Origin: Allobosea sp. UNC402CLCol
GTDB taxonomy: Bacteria > Pseudomonadota > Alphaproteobacteria > Rhizobiales > Beijerinckiaceae
DNA: 64,000 bases
Direction of reading: 5' to 3'
Assembly (NCBI RefSeq): GCF_000745475.1
Contig: NZ_KN050692.1
Location: 575,955 to 639,954, forward strand
Shown here: positions 44,984 through 53,127 of the stretch, one piece after another
Numbering within the stretch: position 1 is the first letter of the stretch
Layout of the letters: each line of letters opens with the position of its first letter
Translations under genes and position numbers: made by a program
Notes under the pieces: model-generated
Databases searched by the model: none
Told to the model about the DNA's origin: nothing
What the model saw: the letters and a program-made list of their open reading frames with translations, nothing else

Positions 44984-46036
44984 TCAGCGCTCGATCATCT
45001 TGTTCCAGCGGCTGTTCCATTCCGGGCGCTTGGCGTTGATCGCGTCCCAGTCCAGCGTGACCGCTGTCTTCATGTTGATGTTGAAGACGTCGAGCTTGGC
45101 CTGGGCCTCGGGCGTCGGTGCCTTGGCGGTGGTGTTCGAGGGCACGCCGTTGCCAAAGGCCATCGCCTTGGCCTGCGCCTCGGCCGAGAGCAGATAGGCC
45201 GCAAGCTTCTGCGACAGCTCCGGCTCGGAATTGTTGGCGATGACGCATTCCGCCACCATCAGCACCACCGAACCCTCCTTCGGTTGGGCGTATTCGACCG
45301 GAATGCCCTTGTCCTTCAGCGTGGCAACGCCCGTCGGGGTCAGCGGGAAGATCGCCGCGTCGCCCGTCTGGACCATCTCCGAGATCTTGGCCGAATTCGG
45401 GATGAATTCGATGACGTTCTTGCCGATCGTGTCGCGGAATTTGGTGAAGCCGGGCTCGACATTGGCCTCGGTGCCGCCCTGGATGCGGTTGAACATCAGG
45501 AAGGCATGCAGGCCGAAGGACGAGGCGGAGGCCGACTGGAAGACGACCTTGTCCTTGAACTTGGGGTCGGCCAGATCCATCCAGGAGGTCGGCGCCGCCC
45601 AGCCTTTCTCGTCGAACATCTTCTTGTTGTAGGCGAGCCCGGTCATGCCCATGTCGATGCCGGCCGCCATGTTGTCCTTCATGACCGAGCCGGGCGCGAG
45701 CTGGCCGAGCTCCGGGCCGGGCTTCAGCTTCTCGCAGAGGCCGGCGCCGATGGCGCGGACCATGACGCCGTCATCGAGGAACATGACATGCATCTGCGGC
45801 TTGTCCTTGGCCGCGGTCGCCTTGGCGAGGATATCGGCCGAGGTGCCGGGCACGACCACGACCTTGACGTTGTTAGCCTTCTCGAAATCCGGGAAGACGC
45901 CCTGGGTATAGGTGCGCTCGAAATTGCCGCCGTTCATGCCGATATAGAGCGTCTTGCTCTGGGCGAAGGCGCTGCCGGCGGCGGCCAGCGCGACGGCGAC
46001 GACAGTTCCGGCCAAAAGATTGCGACGGGTGGTCAT
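44984..46036 (-). CDS. ABC transporter substrate-binding protein (polyamine/opine type)
   Basis: This 350-residue periplasmic binding protein starts MTTRRNLLAGTVVAVALAAA, a Tat-like export signal with cleavage near AFA-QS. The mature part follows the PotD-like extracellular solute-binding fold (cluster D), with LYIGMNGGNFERTY, VVVPGTSADILAKATAAK and GMTGLAYNKKMFDEKGW. It is the last gene of a seven-gene operon and its ATG overlaps the stop of the FAD-dependent oxidoreductase gene. Such proteins bind polyamines, opines or related cations. The ligand here should be the substrate, or a precursor of it, for the co-encoded dehydrogenase. Confidence 0.9.
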   Translation of the reverse strand: MTTRRNLLAGTVVAVALAAAGSAFAQSKTLYIGMNGGNFERTYTQGVFPDFEKANNVKVVVVPGTSADILAKATAAKDKPQMHVMFLDDGVMVRAIGAGLCEKLKPGPELGQLAPGSVMKDNMAAGIDMGMTGLAYNKKMFDEKGWAAPTSWMDLADPKFKDKVVFQSASASSFGLHAFLMFNRIQGGTEANVEPGFTKFRDTIGKNVIEFIPNSAKISEMVQTGDAAIFPLTPTGVATLKDKGIPVEYAQPKEGSVVLMVAECVIANNSEPELSQKLAAYLLSAEAQAKAMAFGNGVPSNTTAKAPTPEAQAKLDVFNINMKTAVTLDWDAINAKRPEWNSRWNKMIER

Positions 46037-47238
46037 GTTGAAGCTCCCCTGCTTTGCGGCTCTGGATGCGGACCCGCACCCGAGCCGTGGCTGGTGCGGT
46101 CGTGGTTCTCCGGCGGCACGGGCGGCCGGCTGAAGCGGGTGATGGAAAAGGCGTCGATCGGCGTAGGCGTTCGGCCGTCGCGGACGAGTTCGGCCAAAAC
46201 CTCGCCGACGCCGGGCGCGATCTGGAAGCCGGCCCCGGTAAAACCGAAGGCATGGAGCAGGCCGGGCGTCGTGCCGCTGAAGCCGATCACGGGGTTGCGG
46301 TCCGGCATCGCCGCCTCCGTCCCCGACCAGAAGCGGATCGCCTGGGCGTGGCGCAGCGCCGGGAAGATTTCGGCGGTGCGATTCATGATCGCGAGCGCAC
46401 CCGCGCCGCGCGGCCGCGAGAAATCGGGATCGTCGAGCGGCAGGCCGCGCTCGCCGCCGACCACGACATTGCCGCGTTCGACCTGACGGGCGTAGATGCC
46501 GCCACCCTCCATGCCGATATTCACGGTCATGACCGGGGCCAGCGGCTCGGTGACGATCATCGAAGGATAGATGCGCGAAAGCGGCACCGGCTCGCCGAAA
46601 TCCGTGGCGAAACGGTCGGCCCAGGCGCCAGCGCTGTTGATGACGACGCGCGCGCTCAGGCCGATGCCCTCGCCCGCCTCCAGCGCGAAACCCTTGCCAT
46701 TGCGGGTGAGGCCGGTGACCGGCGTGTTCTCCAGCACATGCGCCCCGGCACGACGCGCGGCGCTGGCGAATGCCGCCGAGACGAGGCGGGGATTGGCGTG
46801 GCCGTCGCCGGCGCAGAGCGAGGCGCCCAAAATGCTGCCGTCGATCCAGGGAAAGCGCTCGCGCAGGCCGTTATGGCCGACGAGCTCGAGATCGAGCCCC
46901 TGATCGGCGACCGCTTCGGCATAGGCTTCCAGCGCCGCCATCTCGGCTTCACTGCGGGCGAGCTTGAGATGGCCGGAGCGCAGGAACTCGCCGTCGATGC
47001 CGATCAGTTCCTTGAGGCGCGGCCAGATGGCATGGGCGCGCTGCGACAGCGGCAACTGCTCGCGCGGCCGCCCTTGCCGGCGGACGCCGCCATAGTTCAC
47101 GCCGCTCGCCTGCGCGCCGCAAAAGCCCTTGTCGAGCAGGGCGACGCTGAAGCCCATGCCGCGCAGCGCCAGCGCCGCCGAGGAGCCGACCAGCCCGCCG
47201 CCGATGATCGCGACGTCGATGTCGAGATGCCGGCTCAC
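46033..47238 (-). CDS. FAD-dependent oxidoreductase, DadA-like (catalytic subunit)
   Basis: The 401-residue flavoprotein of the D-amino acid dehydrogenase / sarcosine oxidase family begins at a GTG (47236-47238) that overlaps the previous stop (GTGA). The dinucleotide motif is DVAIIGGGLVGSSAALALRG. Other family segments are GDGHANPRLVSAAFASAARR, VVINSAGAWADRF and GLLHAFGFTGAGFQIAPGVG. It should oxidise a C-N bond of an amino acid, opine or related amine. With the two following-type subunits upstream it matches heterotrimeric dehydrogenases such as opine oxidases, HcnABC and D-hydroxyproline dehydrogenase. Choice among these is not possible from sequence alone. Confidence 0.88.
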   Translation of the reverse strand: MSRHLDIDVAIIGGGLVGSSAALALRGMGFSVALLDKGFCGAQASGVNYGGVRRQGRPREQLPLSQRAHAIWPRLKELIGIDGEFLRSGHLKLARSEAEMAALEAYAEAVADQGLDLELVGHNGLRERFPWIDGSILGASLCAGDGHANPRLVSAAFASAARRAGAHVLENTPVTGLTRNGKGFALEAGEGIGLSARVVINSAGAWADRFATDFGEPVPLSRIYPSMIVTEPLAPVMTVNIGMEGGGIYARQVERGNVVVGGERGLPLDDPDFSRPRGAGALAIMNRTAEIFPALRHAQAIRFWSGTEAAMPDRNPVIGFSGTTPGLLHAFGFTGAGFQIAPGVGEVLAELVRDGRTPTPIDAFSITRFSRPPVPPENHDRTSHGSGAGPHPEPQSRGAST

Positions 47239-48644
47239 TCTGCTGCCTCCGGCAGGTTTGCCGCGGCCTCCGGCAGATCGGCCGCCAGTTGGAGGGCGAG
47301 CGGGATCGGCTTCACCGGGGCCTGCGCCCGCAGACGGCCGACGGCATCGAGCGGCTTGGCCGTCGCGGCGGCCAGCACTTCGGCCGAGGCGGCGGAGCAC
47401 ATCCGGCCCTGGCAGCGGCCCATGCCGACGCGGCTCACCGCCTTCAGCCGGTTGATCTCGGAGATATCGAGACGGTTCACGGCCTCGCGGATGCTGCCGG
47501 CCGTGATCTCCTCGCAGCGGCAGAGCGTGGTCGCATCGTCGATCGTCTCTGCCCAATGGGCCGGGAAAGGAAAGGCGGTTTCGAGCGCGTCGCGCAGCTT
47601 GCCGATGCGGGCCAGCTCCGCTTCGAGCGTGACGGCACGGGCCTTGTCGATGGCGAGATCACGATCCTCCAGCAAGGCCAGTGCGGCGCGCTCGCCCGCG
47701 CGCTCGGCCGCATCGGCGCCGGCAATGCCGGCACCATCGCCGGCGAGATAGACACCCGCCACCGAGGCCCGGCCGGCGGCGTCGCGCACGGGAAGCCAGG
47801 CGCGATCACGCTGATTGAAGCGGAAGGCGCAGCCGGCGAGATCGGCGAGCTGCGTCTCGGAGCGCAAGGCGAGCCCGTAGCCGACGCCGTCGCAGGCGAG
47901 GCGCCGCTCGCGCCCACCCTCCCGCCAGATGACGCCGGAAACCCTGCCCTCGCCCTCGAAGCGCAGGCCCTCGATGCCGGAGCGGATGACGACGCCGCGC
48001 AGGCGCAGTTCGGCGACGAAGCGCGCCCCGCGCAGCACGATGCCGGGATCGAGCGGCAGGGCCTTGATGAGATTGAGCTTGGCGGAGGCCGGGGCAGCAT
48101 CGAGCACGGCGGCGACTTCGACGCCCGCCTTCATGTACTGCCAGGCGACGAGATAGAGCAGCGGGCCGGAGCCGGCGAAGACGACGCGGCTGCCGATGGC
48201 GCAGCCCTGCGCCTTGAGTGCGACCTGCGAGCCACCGAGAGTAAAGACGCCGGGGAGCGTCCAGCCGGGAACAGGCAGGACGCGGTCCGTCGCGCCGGTG
48301 GCGAGCACCAGCCCGTCATAGGCGACGCGACGGGAGGTGCCGCCGACAGCGATGTCGGCCACGCCGTCACGCAAATTCCAGAGCAGCGCTTGCGGCCAGT
48401 AGTCGATGCGGCCTTCGAGCGCAGCGAAGGCGGCGTGGAGCCGTTCGGCCTTGCCGGCTTCGGAACCGTAGAGATCCTTGGTCGAGCGACCGTCCTGGAC
48501 GAGGCGCTGGCGGTAGATCTGGCCGCCGCAGGCCGGCGCCTCGTCGACGACCAACGGGCACAGGCCCGCCGCGACGAGCGCCTCGGCGGCGCGGATGCCG
48601 GCGGGACCGGCACCGACGATCAGCGGCTGCGGGCGTTCGCTCAT
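47235..48644 (-). CDS. FAD/NAD(P)-binding oxidoreductase with BFD-like [2Fe-2S] domain
   Basis: The 469-residue subunit resembles opine oxidase subunit A and HcnB. It has an N-terminal FAD motif (PLIVGAGPAGIRAAEALVAA), CGGQIYRQ, a second nucleotide fold (GSRVVFAGSGPLLYLVAWQY) and VAGVYLAGDGAGIAGADAA. A C-terminal BFD-like iron-sulfur domain has cysteines in TTLCRCEE and GMGRCQGRMCSA. It would pass electrons from the DadA-like subunit. The start at 48644 overlaps the small ferredoxin-like gene by four bases, and its own stop overlaps the GTG of the next gene. Confidence 0.9.
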   Translation of the reverse strand: MSERPQPLIVGAGPAGIRAAEALVAAGLCPLVVDEAPACGGQIYRQRLVQDGRSTKDLYGSEAGKAERLHAAFAALEGRIDYWPQALLWNLRDGVADIAVGGTSRRVAYDGLVLATGATDRVLPVPGWTLPGVFTLGGSQVALKAQGCAIGSRVVFAGSGPLLYLVAWQYMKAGVEVAAVLDAAPASAKLNLIKALPLDPGIVLRGARFVAELRLRGVVIRSGIEGLRFEGEGRVSGVIWREGGRERRLACDGVGYGLALRSETQLADLAGCAFRFNQRDRAWLPVRDAAGRASVAGVYLAGDGAGIAGADAAERAGERAALALLEDRDLAIDKARAVTLEAELARIGKLRDALETAFPFPAHWAETIDDATTLCRCEEITAGSIREAVNRLDISEINRLKAVSRVGMGRCQGRMCSAASAEVLAAATAKPLDAVGRLRAQAPVKPIPLALQLAADLPEAAANLPEAAE

Positions 48645-48931
48645 GCCACCCTCGCCGTCCCGGTGACGATGTTCATGCCGGGCTGAAGCGGTGTCGTGCA
48701 GGCGCGCAGGCGCTCGCCGGTCTCGGTCGCGACCCAGCAATCCTGGCAAGCGCCCATCTGGCAGAAGCCGGCGCGCGGCTCGCCGGTGAATTCGGTGCGG
48801 CGCAGGCTCTCGGTACGGTTCAGGATCGCGCTCAGCAGCGTGTCGCCCGCCCGGCCCTCGCAAGGCGCGCCGTCGAGCGTGAAGGCGATGACGGGATGAT
48901 CCTTGCGGGCGATGCGATGCAGCAGCGGCAT
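48641..48931 (-). CDS. (2Fe-2S)-binding small subunit, ferredoxin-like
   Basis: This 96-residue protein has the fold and cysteine spacing of the small subunit of opine oxidase and sarcosine-oxidase-like complexes: VIAFTLDGAPCEGRAGDTLL, then CQMGACQDC and a final cysteine in RLRACTTPLQPG. It is too short to act alone and should bind a plant-type [2Fe-2S] cluster within the three-subunit dehydrogenase. It starts 5 bases after the permease stop and overlaps the next gene in an ATGA junction. Confidence 0.9.
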   Translation of the reverse strand: MPLLHRIARKDHPVIAFTLDGAPCEGRAGDTLLSAILNRTESLRRTEFTGEPRAGFCQMGACQDCWVATETGERLRACTTPLQPGMNIVTGTARVA

Positions 48932-48936
48932 GATCG

Positions 48937-49731
48937 TCACTTCTGGCCGACGAGGATCTTGTCGAGGCCGAAGGCGCGGTCGAGCACCAGCATGGCGCCG
49001 GCGGTCAACGCGATCATCAGGGCCGACACCGCCGCCATCATCGGGTCGATCGATTCGGTCGCGTACATGTACATGCGGACCGGCAGCGTCACCGTCTGCG
49101 GCGAGGTGACGAAGATCGACATGGTCAGTTCGTCGAAGCTGTTGATGAAGGCGAGCAGCCAGCCGCCGGTGATTCCGGGCAGGATCATTGGCGCGGTGAT
49201 CCGGCGGAACACGGTCCAGTGCGAGGCGCCGAGCGTCTCGGCCGCCTGCTCGGCGCTGCGGTCCATGCCGGTGAAGGCGGCCATGACGAGGCGCATCACA
49301 TAGGGCGTGACGATGATGACATGGCTGGCCACCAGCCAGGCGAAGGAGCCGGTCGCGCCGATCAGCGCGAAAAGGCGCAGAAGCGCGACGCCGAGCACCA
49401 GATGCGGGATGATCAGCGGGGAAAGGAAGAGCCCGTTCAGCCAGTCGCGGCCGGGGAACCGGTAGCGGTCGATGGCGAGCGCGGCCGGCACGGCGAGCGC
49501 GACGGAAATCGTCGCGGCCAGCGTCGCCAGCCACAGGCTGTTGTAGAAGGAGGGCACGAAATCGGGATGCTGGAAGATCGCGGCGAACCAACGCAGCGAG
49601 AACGAGGTCGTCGGGATCGAGAGCGTGTTCTCGGGCGTGAAGGCGACGAGGCAGACCACGACGAGCGGCGCCAGCACGAAGGCGACGACGAGGCTATGGA
49701 AGAGGAGCGCGATGGGGCCGTTCTTGTGCAT
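48937..49731 (-). CDS. ABC transporter permease (PotC-like)
   Basis: The 264-residue inner-membrane permease has about six hydrophobic segments, beginning IALLFHSLVVAFVLAPLVVV. The permease-ATPase coupling loop is in EQAAETLGASHWTVFRRITA, the EAA motif. It ends near the operon's small iron-sulfur gene. Its ATG at 49731 lies 11 bases after the stop of the partner permease. It forms the second half of the transport channel with the PotB-like protein. Confidence 0.93.
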   Translation of the reverse strand: MHKNGPIALLFHSLVVAFVLAPLVVVCLVAFTPENTLSIPTTSFSLRWFAAIFQHPDFVPSFYNSLWLATLAATISVALAVPAALAIDRYRFPGRDWLNGLFLSPLIIPHLVLGVALLRLFALIGATGSFAWLVASHVIIVTPYVMRLVMAAFTGMDRSAEQAAETLGASHWTVFRRITAPMILPGITGGWLLAFINSFDELTMSIFVTSPQTVTLPVRMYMYATESIDPMMAAVSALMIALTAGAMLVLDRAFGLDKILVGQK

Positions 49732-49742
49732 GGCGCGCGACC

Positions 49743-50594
49743 TCAGCCCAGAGCCCGGCGGGCGCGCGTCTCGACGAGACGGTTGTAGCCCAGCATGATG
49801 GCGAGGTTGGCGACCAGCACGATGATCGCGATCGCGGCGCCGAGCGGCCAGTTCAGCTCCGACATGTATTCGTCGTAGACGACCGTCGCCGCCATCTTGA
49901 GGCGCCGGCCGCCGAGCAGGCCGGGAATGGCGAAGGCGCTGGCCGAGAGGCCGAAGACGATCAGGCTGCCCGAGAGCATGCCGAGCGAGACCTGCGGCAG
50001 CACGATCCGGCGCAAAGCCGTGAAGCGCGAGGCGCCCAGCGTCAGGGCCGCCGCCTCGACCGCGGGATCGAGCTTCTGCAGCGCCGTCCAGACCGGGATG
50101 ACCATGAAGGGCAGCATGACGTGGACGAGCGCGATCACGATCGCCGTCTCGGTGTAGAGCAATCTCACGCTGTCGAAGCCGAGCGCGCGCAGGCTCTGGT
50201 TCACCAGCCCGGTCGAGCCCAGCAGCATGCTCCAGCCGAAGGCGCGCACCACGACAGAGACCAACAGCGGTCCGATGATCACCAGCAGGAAGATCGAGCG
50301 CCAGGGATCGCCCATGCGCGAGAGCACATAAGCCTCCGGCGCGCCGATCACGGCGCAGATCAGTGTCGTGAGGAAGGCGAGCCTGAGCGTGCGCCAGAAG
50401 ATCGCGAGGTAGTAGTCGTCGGTGACGACCCGGACATAATGCTCGACGGTGAAGCTGTCCTGGATGCCGGTGGTGTGATCGTAGACGTGGAAGGACAGGA
50501 TCACCGTCAGGATGAGCGGCAGGATCACCAGCCCGAGGAACAGCAGCGTCGCCGGCGAGACCAGAAGCCAGGGCGTCAGCGCGCGGGACTTCAT
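49743..50594 (-). CDS. ABC transporter permease (PotB-like)
   Basis: This 283-residue permease has six hydrophobic segments (first: TPWLLVSPATLLFLGLVILP) and the EAA coupling loop EAAALTLGASRFTALRRIVL. The style is that of PotB/PotC-type importers for polyamines, opines and similar cations. Its ATG overlaps the stop of the ATPase gene by four bases, so translation is coupled. Confidence 0.94.
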   Translation of the reverse strand: MKSRALTPWLLVSPATLLFLGLVILPLILTVILSFHVYDHTTGIQDSFTVEHYVRVVTDDYYLAIFWRTLRLAFLTTLICAVIGAPEAYVLSRMGDPWRSIFLLVIIGPLLVSVVVRAFGWSMLLGSTGLVNQSLRALGFDSVRLLYTETAIVIALVHVMLPFMVIPVWTALQKLDPAVEAAALTLGASRFTALRRIVLPQVSLGMLSGSLIVFGLSASAFAIPGLLGGRRLKMAATVVYDEYMSELNWPLGAAIAIIVLVANLAIMLGYNRLVETRARRALG

Positions 50595-51646
50595 GCCGCC
50601 GCTCCCGCCGCGGCCGCCACGATCGATGCGCTTTCGGGCGGCCAGCCGAGCGAGACGAGCGCGCCCTCCGCCACCGGCTCTGCGCCCTGATTGGGCAGGG
50701 AGACGACGACGTTTCCGACCGGCGTCTCGACATTGAACAGCCAGTAGCTGCCGAGGAAGAAGCGGCTCGTGACCGTGCCATCGAACAGCCCCTGCCCGGC
50801 CGCGCCGAGCAGGATCTTCTCCGGCCGGACCGCGACGCCGATGGAGGCCCCGTCCGGCAGGCTCGCCGCCTCGGATGGAAGGCCAAGCCCCGCGGCCTCG
50901 GCCCGTCCGCCGCGCCAGACCGCCTCGATGCGGTTCATCTTGCCGACGAAGGAGGAGATGAAGGCCGTCGCCGGGCGCTCATAGAGGCGATAGGGCGCAT
51001 CGATCTGGGTCATGCGGCCCTGCTCCATCACGACGACACGGTCGCTGATCGAGAGCGCCTCGGCCTGGTCATGCGTGACCATGATGGTGGTGGTGCCGAC
51101 GCTGCGCTGGATGCGGCGCAATTCGAACTGCATCTCCTCGCGCAGCTTGGCGTCGAGGTTCGAGAGCGGCTCGTCGAGCAGCAGCACGGGCGGCTGGATG
51201 ACGAGGGCGCGGGCAATGGCGACGCGCTGGCGCTGGCCGCCCGAAAGCTGGCGCGGATAGCGCTCGGCAAAAGAGGCGAGATGGACGAGGCCGAGCATCT
51301 CGCTGACGCGCCGGTCGCGCTCAGGCCTCGCGACCTTGCGCATCTCGAGGCCGAAGGCGACGTTCTCGGCCACCGTCATATGCGGAAAGAGCGCATAGCT
51401 CTGAAAGACGATGCCGAGGCCGCGGCGGCTCGGCTTCTCGCGGGTGATGTCGCGTCCGTCGAGGGTGATCGTGCCCTTGGTCGGCTCGACGAGGCCGGCG
51501 ATCATCTGCAGCGTCGTGGTCTTGCCGCAGCCGGAAGGGCCGAGCAGCGAGACGAATTCGCCCTGGGCGACGCTGAGGTCGACATCGCGGACGGCGGTGA
51601 AGTCGCCGAAGACCTTGCTCAACGATTGCAGCGTCAGAAAGCCCAT
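50591..51646 (-). CDS. ABC transporter ATP-binding protein (PotA-like)
   Basis: The 351-residue ATPase energises the importer. It has Walker A GPSGCGKTT, the signature LSGGQRQRVAIARAL, Walker B VLLLDEPLSNLD and the switch histidine in MVTHDQAEAL. A C-terminal TOBE-like regulatory domain (AVRPEKILLG) is typical of the PotA/UgpC group. The ATG at 51646 follows GAGGTGCC; a GTG two codons upstream is also possible. It is the first gene of the minus-strand operon that ends at the terminator near 44.93 kb. Confidence 0.95.
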   Translation of the reverse strand: MGFLTLQSLSKVFGDFTAVRDVDLSVAQGEFVSLLGPSGCGKTTTLQMIAGLVEPTKGTITLDGRDITREKPSRRGLGIVFQSYALFPHMTVAENVAFGLEMRKVARPERDRRVSEMLGLVHLASFAERYPRQLSGGQRQRVAIARALVIQPPVLLLDEPLSNLDAKLREEMQFELRRIQRSVGTTTIMVTHDQAEALSISDRVVVMEQGRMTQIDAPYRLYERPATAFISSFVGKMNRIEAVWRGGRAEAAGLGLPSEAASLPDGASIGVAVRPEKILLGAAGQGLFDGTVTSRFFLGSYWLFNVETPVGNVVVSLPNQGAEPVAEGALVSLGWPPESASIVAAAAGAAA

Positions 51647-51737
51647 CGGCACCTCGATCGGTGGGCTTTCCCTTAGCCGGAAAGCCGGACTGCGATGCCG
51701 CTACGAAAGCGAGGCCGACACAATTTCGTCAATCTTG

Positions 51738-51787
51738 AATTCCGCATTAGAGAATTTTTATTGACTAAATTCCGTTATATGGAATTT
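51738..51787. promoter_or_regulatory. divergent operator region with palindromes (IclR target candidate)
   Basis: AAATTCC (51767-51773) and GGAATTT (51781-51787) form a perfect 7-bp inverted repeat with a 7-base spacer. A second, weaker arrangement AATTCC...GAATT begins near 51739. The stretch is AT-rich and lies between the IclR gene and the ABC operon. A shared operator for the IclR regulator is the simplest reading. Confidence 0.55.
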
Positions 51788-51818
51788 TGATCCCGACCTA
51801 GGCATCTGGATTTCGATT

Positions 51819-52637
51819 GTGGAAGCCTCGCCCGAACCGCTTTCGTCGCTGCGCCGCGCGCTCGGCTTGCTGCGCGTCCTCGCCGATGGCGAGAGCGGCG
51901 GCATGCGGCTGAAGGACATCGCGGATGCCGCCCGCTGCGGGCAGCCGACGGCCCATCGGGCGCTGCGCGACCTGATGGCGGAGGGCTTCGTCGAGCAGGC
52001 CAGCGGCGGCAAGCGCTACCGGCTGGCACTCGACTTCTTCGTGCTGGCGGCCCGCGCCGGGCAGGCCGGCGGCTTGCGCGAACTTGCCCGCCCGACCCTG
52101 CTCAGGCTCTCGGCCACGCTCGGTGACACGATCTTCCTGCTGGTCCGCAACGGCTATGACGCGGTCTGCCTCGACCGGATCGAGGGCCCCTTCCCGATCC
52201 GCTCCTTCACCGGCGACATCGGCGGCAAGGTCCCGCTCGGCATCGGCCAGGGCAGCCTCGCCATGCTGGCGCATCTGCCGGACGCCGAGCGCGAAGCGGT
52301 GATCCGCTTCAACATGCCCCGCCTGCTCGACCGCGGCTTCATCGACGAGCCGGCGCTGCGCTGCGCGATCGAGGCGGCCAGGGCGCAAGGCTGGGTCAAT
52401 CTCAACACCGGCCTCATCCCCGGCATGGCCGGCGTCGCCGTGCCGGTCTTCGACGCGCAGCGGCGCGTCGTCGCGGCGCTGAGCGTCGGCACACTGGCCG
52501 AGCGGCTGCGCGAGGACCGGCTGCCCAGCGTCGTCGCCATCCTGCGGGGCGAGGCCGACGAGCTCGGCGCCAAGCTCAACCCCTTCGACGTGACCCTGCG
52601 CTATCCCTCGCGCAGCCTGAGCACGGTCGCGGGCTGA
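51819..52637 (+). CDS. IclR-family transcriptional regulator
   Basis: The 272-residue regulator has an N-terminal winged helix (SSLRRALGLLRVLADGESGG, LKDIADAARCGQPTAHRALR) and a C-terminal effector-binding GAF-like domain (LSATLGDTIFLLVRNGYDAV; GQGSLAMLAHL; GMAGVAVPVFDAQRRVVAAL). The start is a GTG at 51819. It is divergent from the ABC/dehydrogenase operon and very probably controls it in response to the transported compound or its breakdown product. Confidence 0.92.
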   Translation: MEASPEPLSSLRRALGLLRVLADGESGGMRLKDIADAARCGQPTAHRALRDLMAEGFVEQASGGKRYRLALDFFVLAARAGQAGGLRELARPTLLRLSATLGDTIFLLVRNGYDAVCLDRIEGPFPIRSFTGDIGGKVPLGIGQGSLAMLAHLPDAEREAVIRFNMPRLLDRGFIDEPALRCAIEAARAQGWVNLNTGLIPGMAGVAVPVFDAQRRVVAALSVGTLAERLREDRLPSVVAILRGEADELGAKLNPFDVTLRYPSRSLSTVAG

Positions 52638-52740
52638 TCGGCTCCGGCTCCGAGCGCAGCCGCCATGCCGCTTTCGGGCTTGCATCGCGGCAGCGGAAGC
52701 GGGATGTCGGGGGCGACATTCCCCGCCACGGTGCTCCGCC

Positions 52741-53055
52741 ATGACCGAAACCAAGCCCGCTCCCCGCATCGCCATCACCTATTGCTCGATGTGCAACTGG
52801 ATGCTGCGCTCGGCCTGGCTCGGCCAGGAGCTGCTCTCGACCTTCGGGCAGGATCTCGGCGAGGTCGCGCTGATCCCGCGCACCGGCGGCATCTTCCAGA
52901 TCACCTATGATGGCGAGCTGATCTGGGACCGCAAGACCGATGGCGGCTTCCCCGATTCCAAGGTGCTGAAGCAGCGCGTCCGCGACCGGCTCGACCCCGA
53001 GCGCAGCCTCGGCCATGTCGACGGGCATGCGATGTCGGCGGACGCCGAGAGCTGA
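52741..53055 (+). CDS. SelT/SelW/SelH (Rdx) family thioredoxin-like protein
   Basis: The 104-residue protein has the Rdx-family pattern: ITYCSMCNWMLRSAWLGQEL with a CxxC redox pair at residues 15 and 18, then RTGGIFQITYDGELIWDRK and FPDSKVLKQRVRD. Eukaryotic SelW has selenocysteine in place of the second cysteine; here both are cysteine. These small thioredoxin-like proteins are thought to take part in thiol redox control. It stands alone downstream of the IclR gene with a gap of about 100 bases. Confidence 0.85.
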   Translation: MTETKPAPRIAITYCSMCNWMLRSAWLGQELLSTFGQDLGEVALIPRTGGIFQITYDGELIWDRKTDGGFPDSKVLKQRVRDRLDPERSLGHVDGHAMSADAES

Positions 53056-53086
53056 GGCTCTCCTTTCACCAGCGACATCGCTGGTT

Positions 53087-53123
53087 GTCATCCCGGGCGA
53101 AGCTGCGCTGATCCGGGATGACG
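53087..53123. repeat. dispersed inverted repeat, short copy 5
   Basis: GTCATCCCGGGC and ATCCGGGATGAC form a single hairpin between convergent genes. It looks like a shortened member of the family seen at 19.9, 35.9, 43.1 and 44.8 kb and may end transcription from both sides. Confidence 0.7.
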
Positions 53124-53127
53124 GCGT

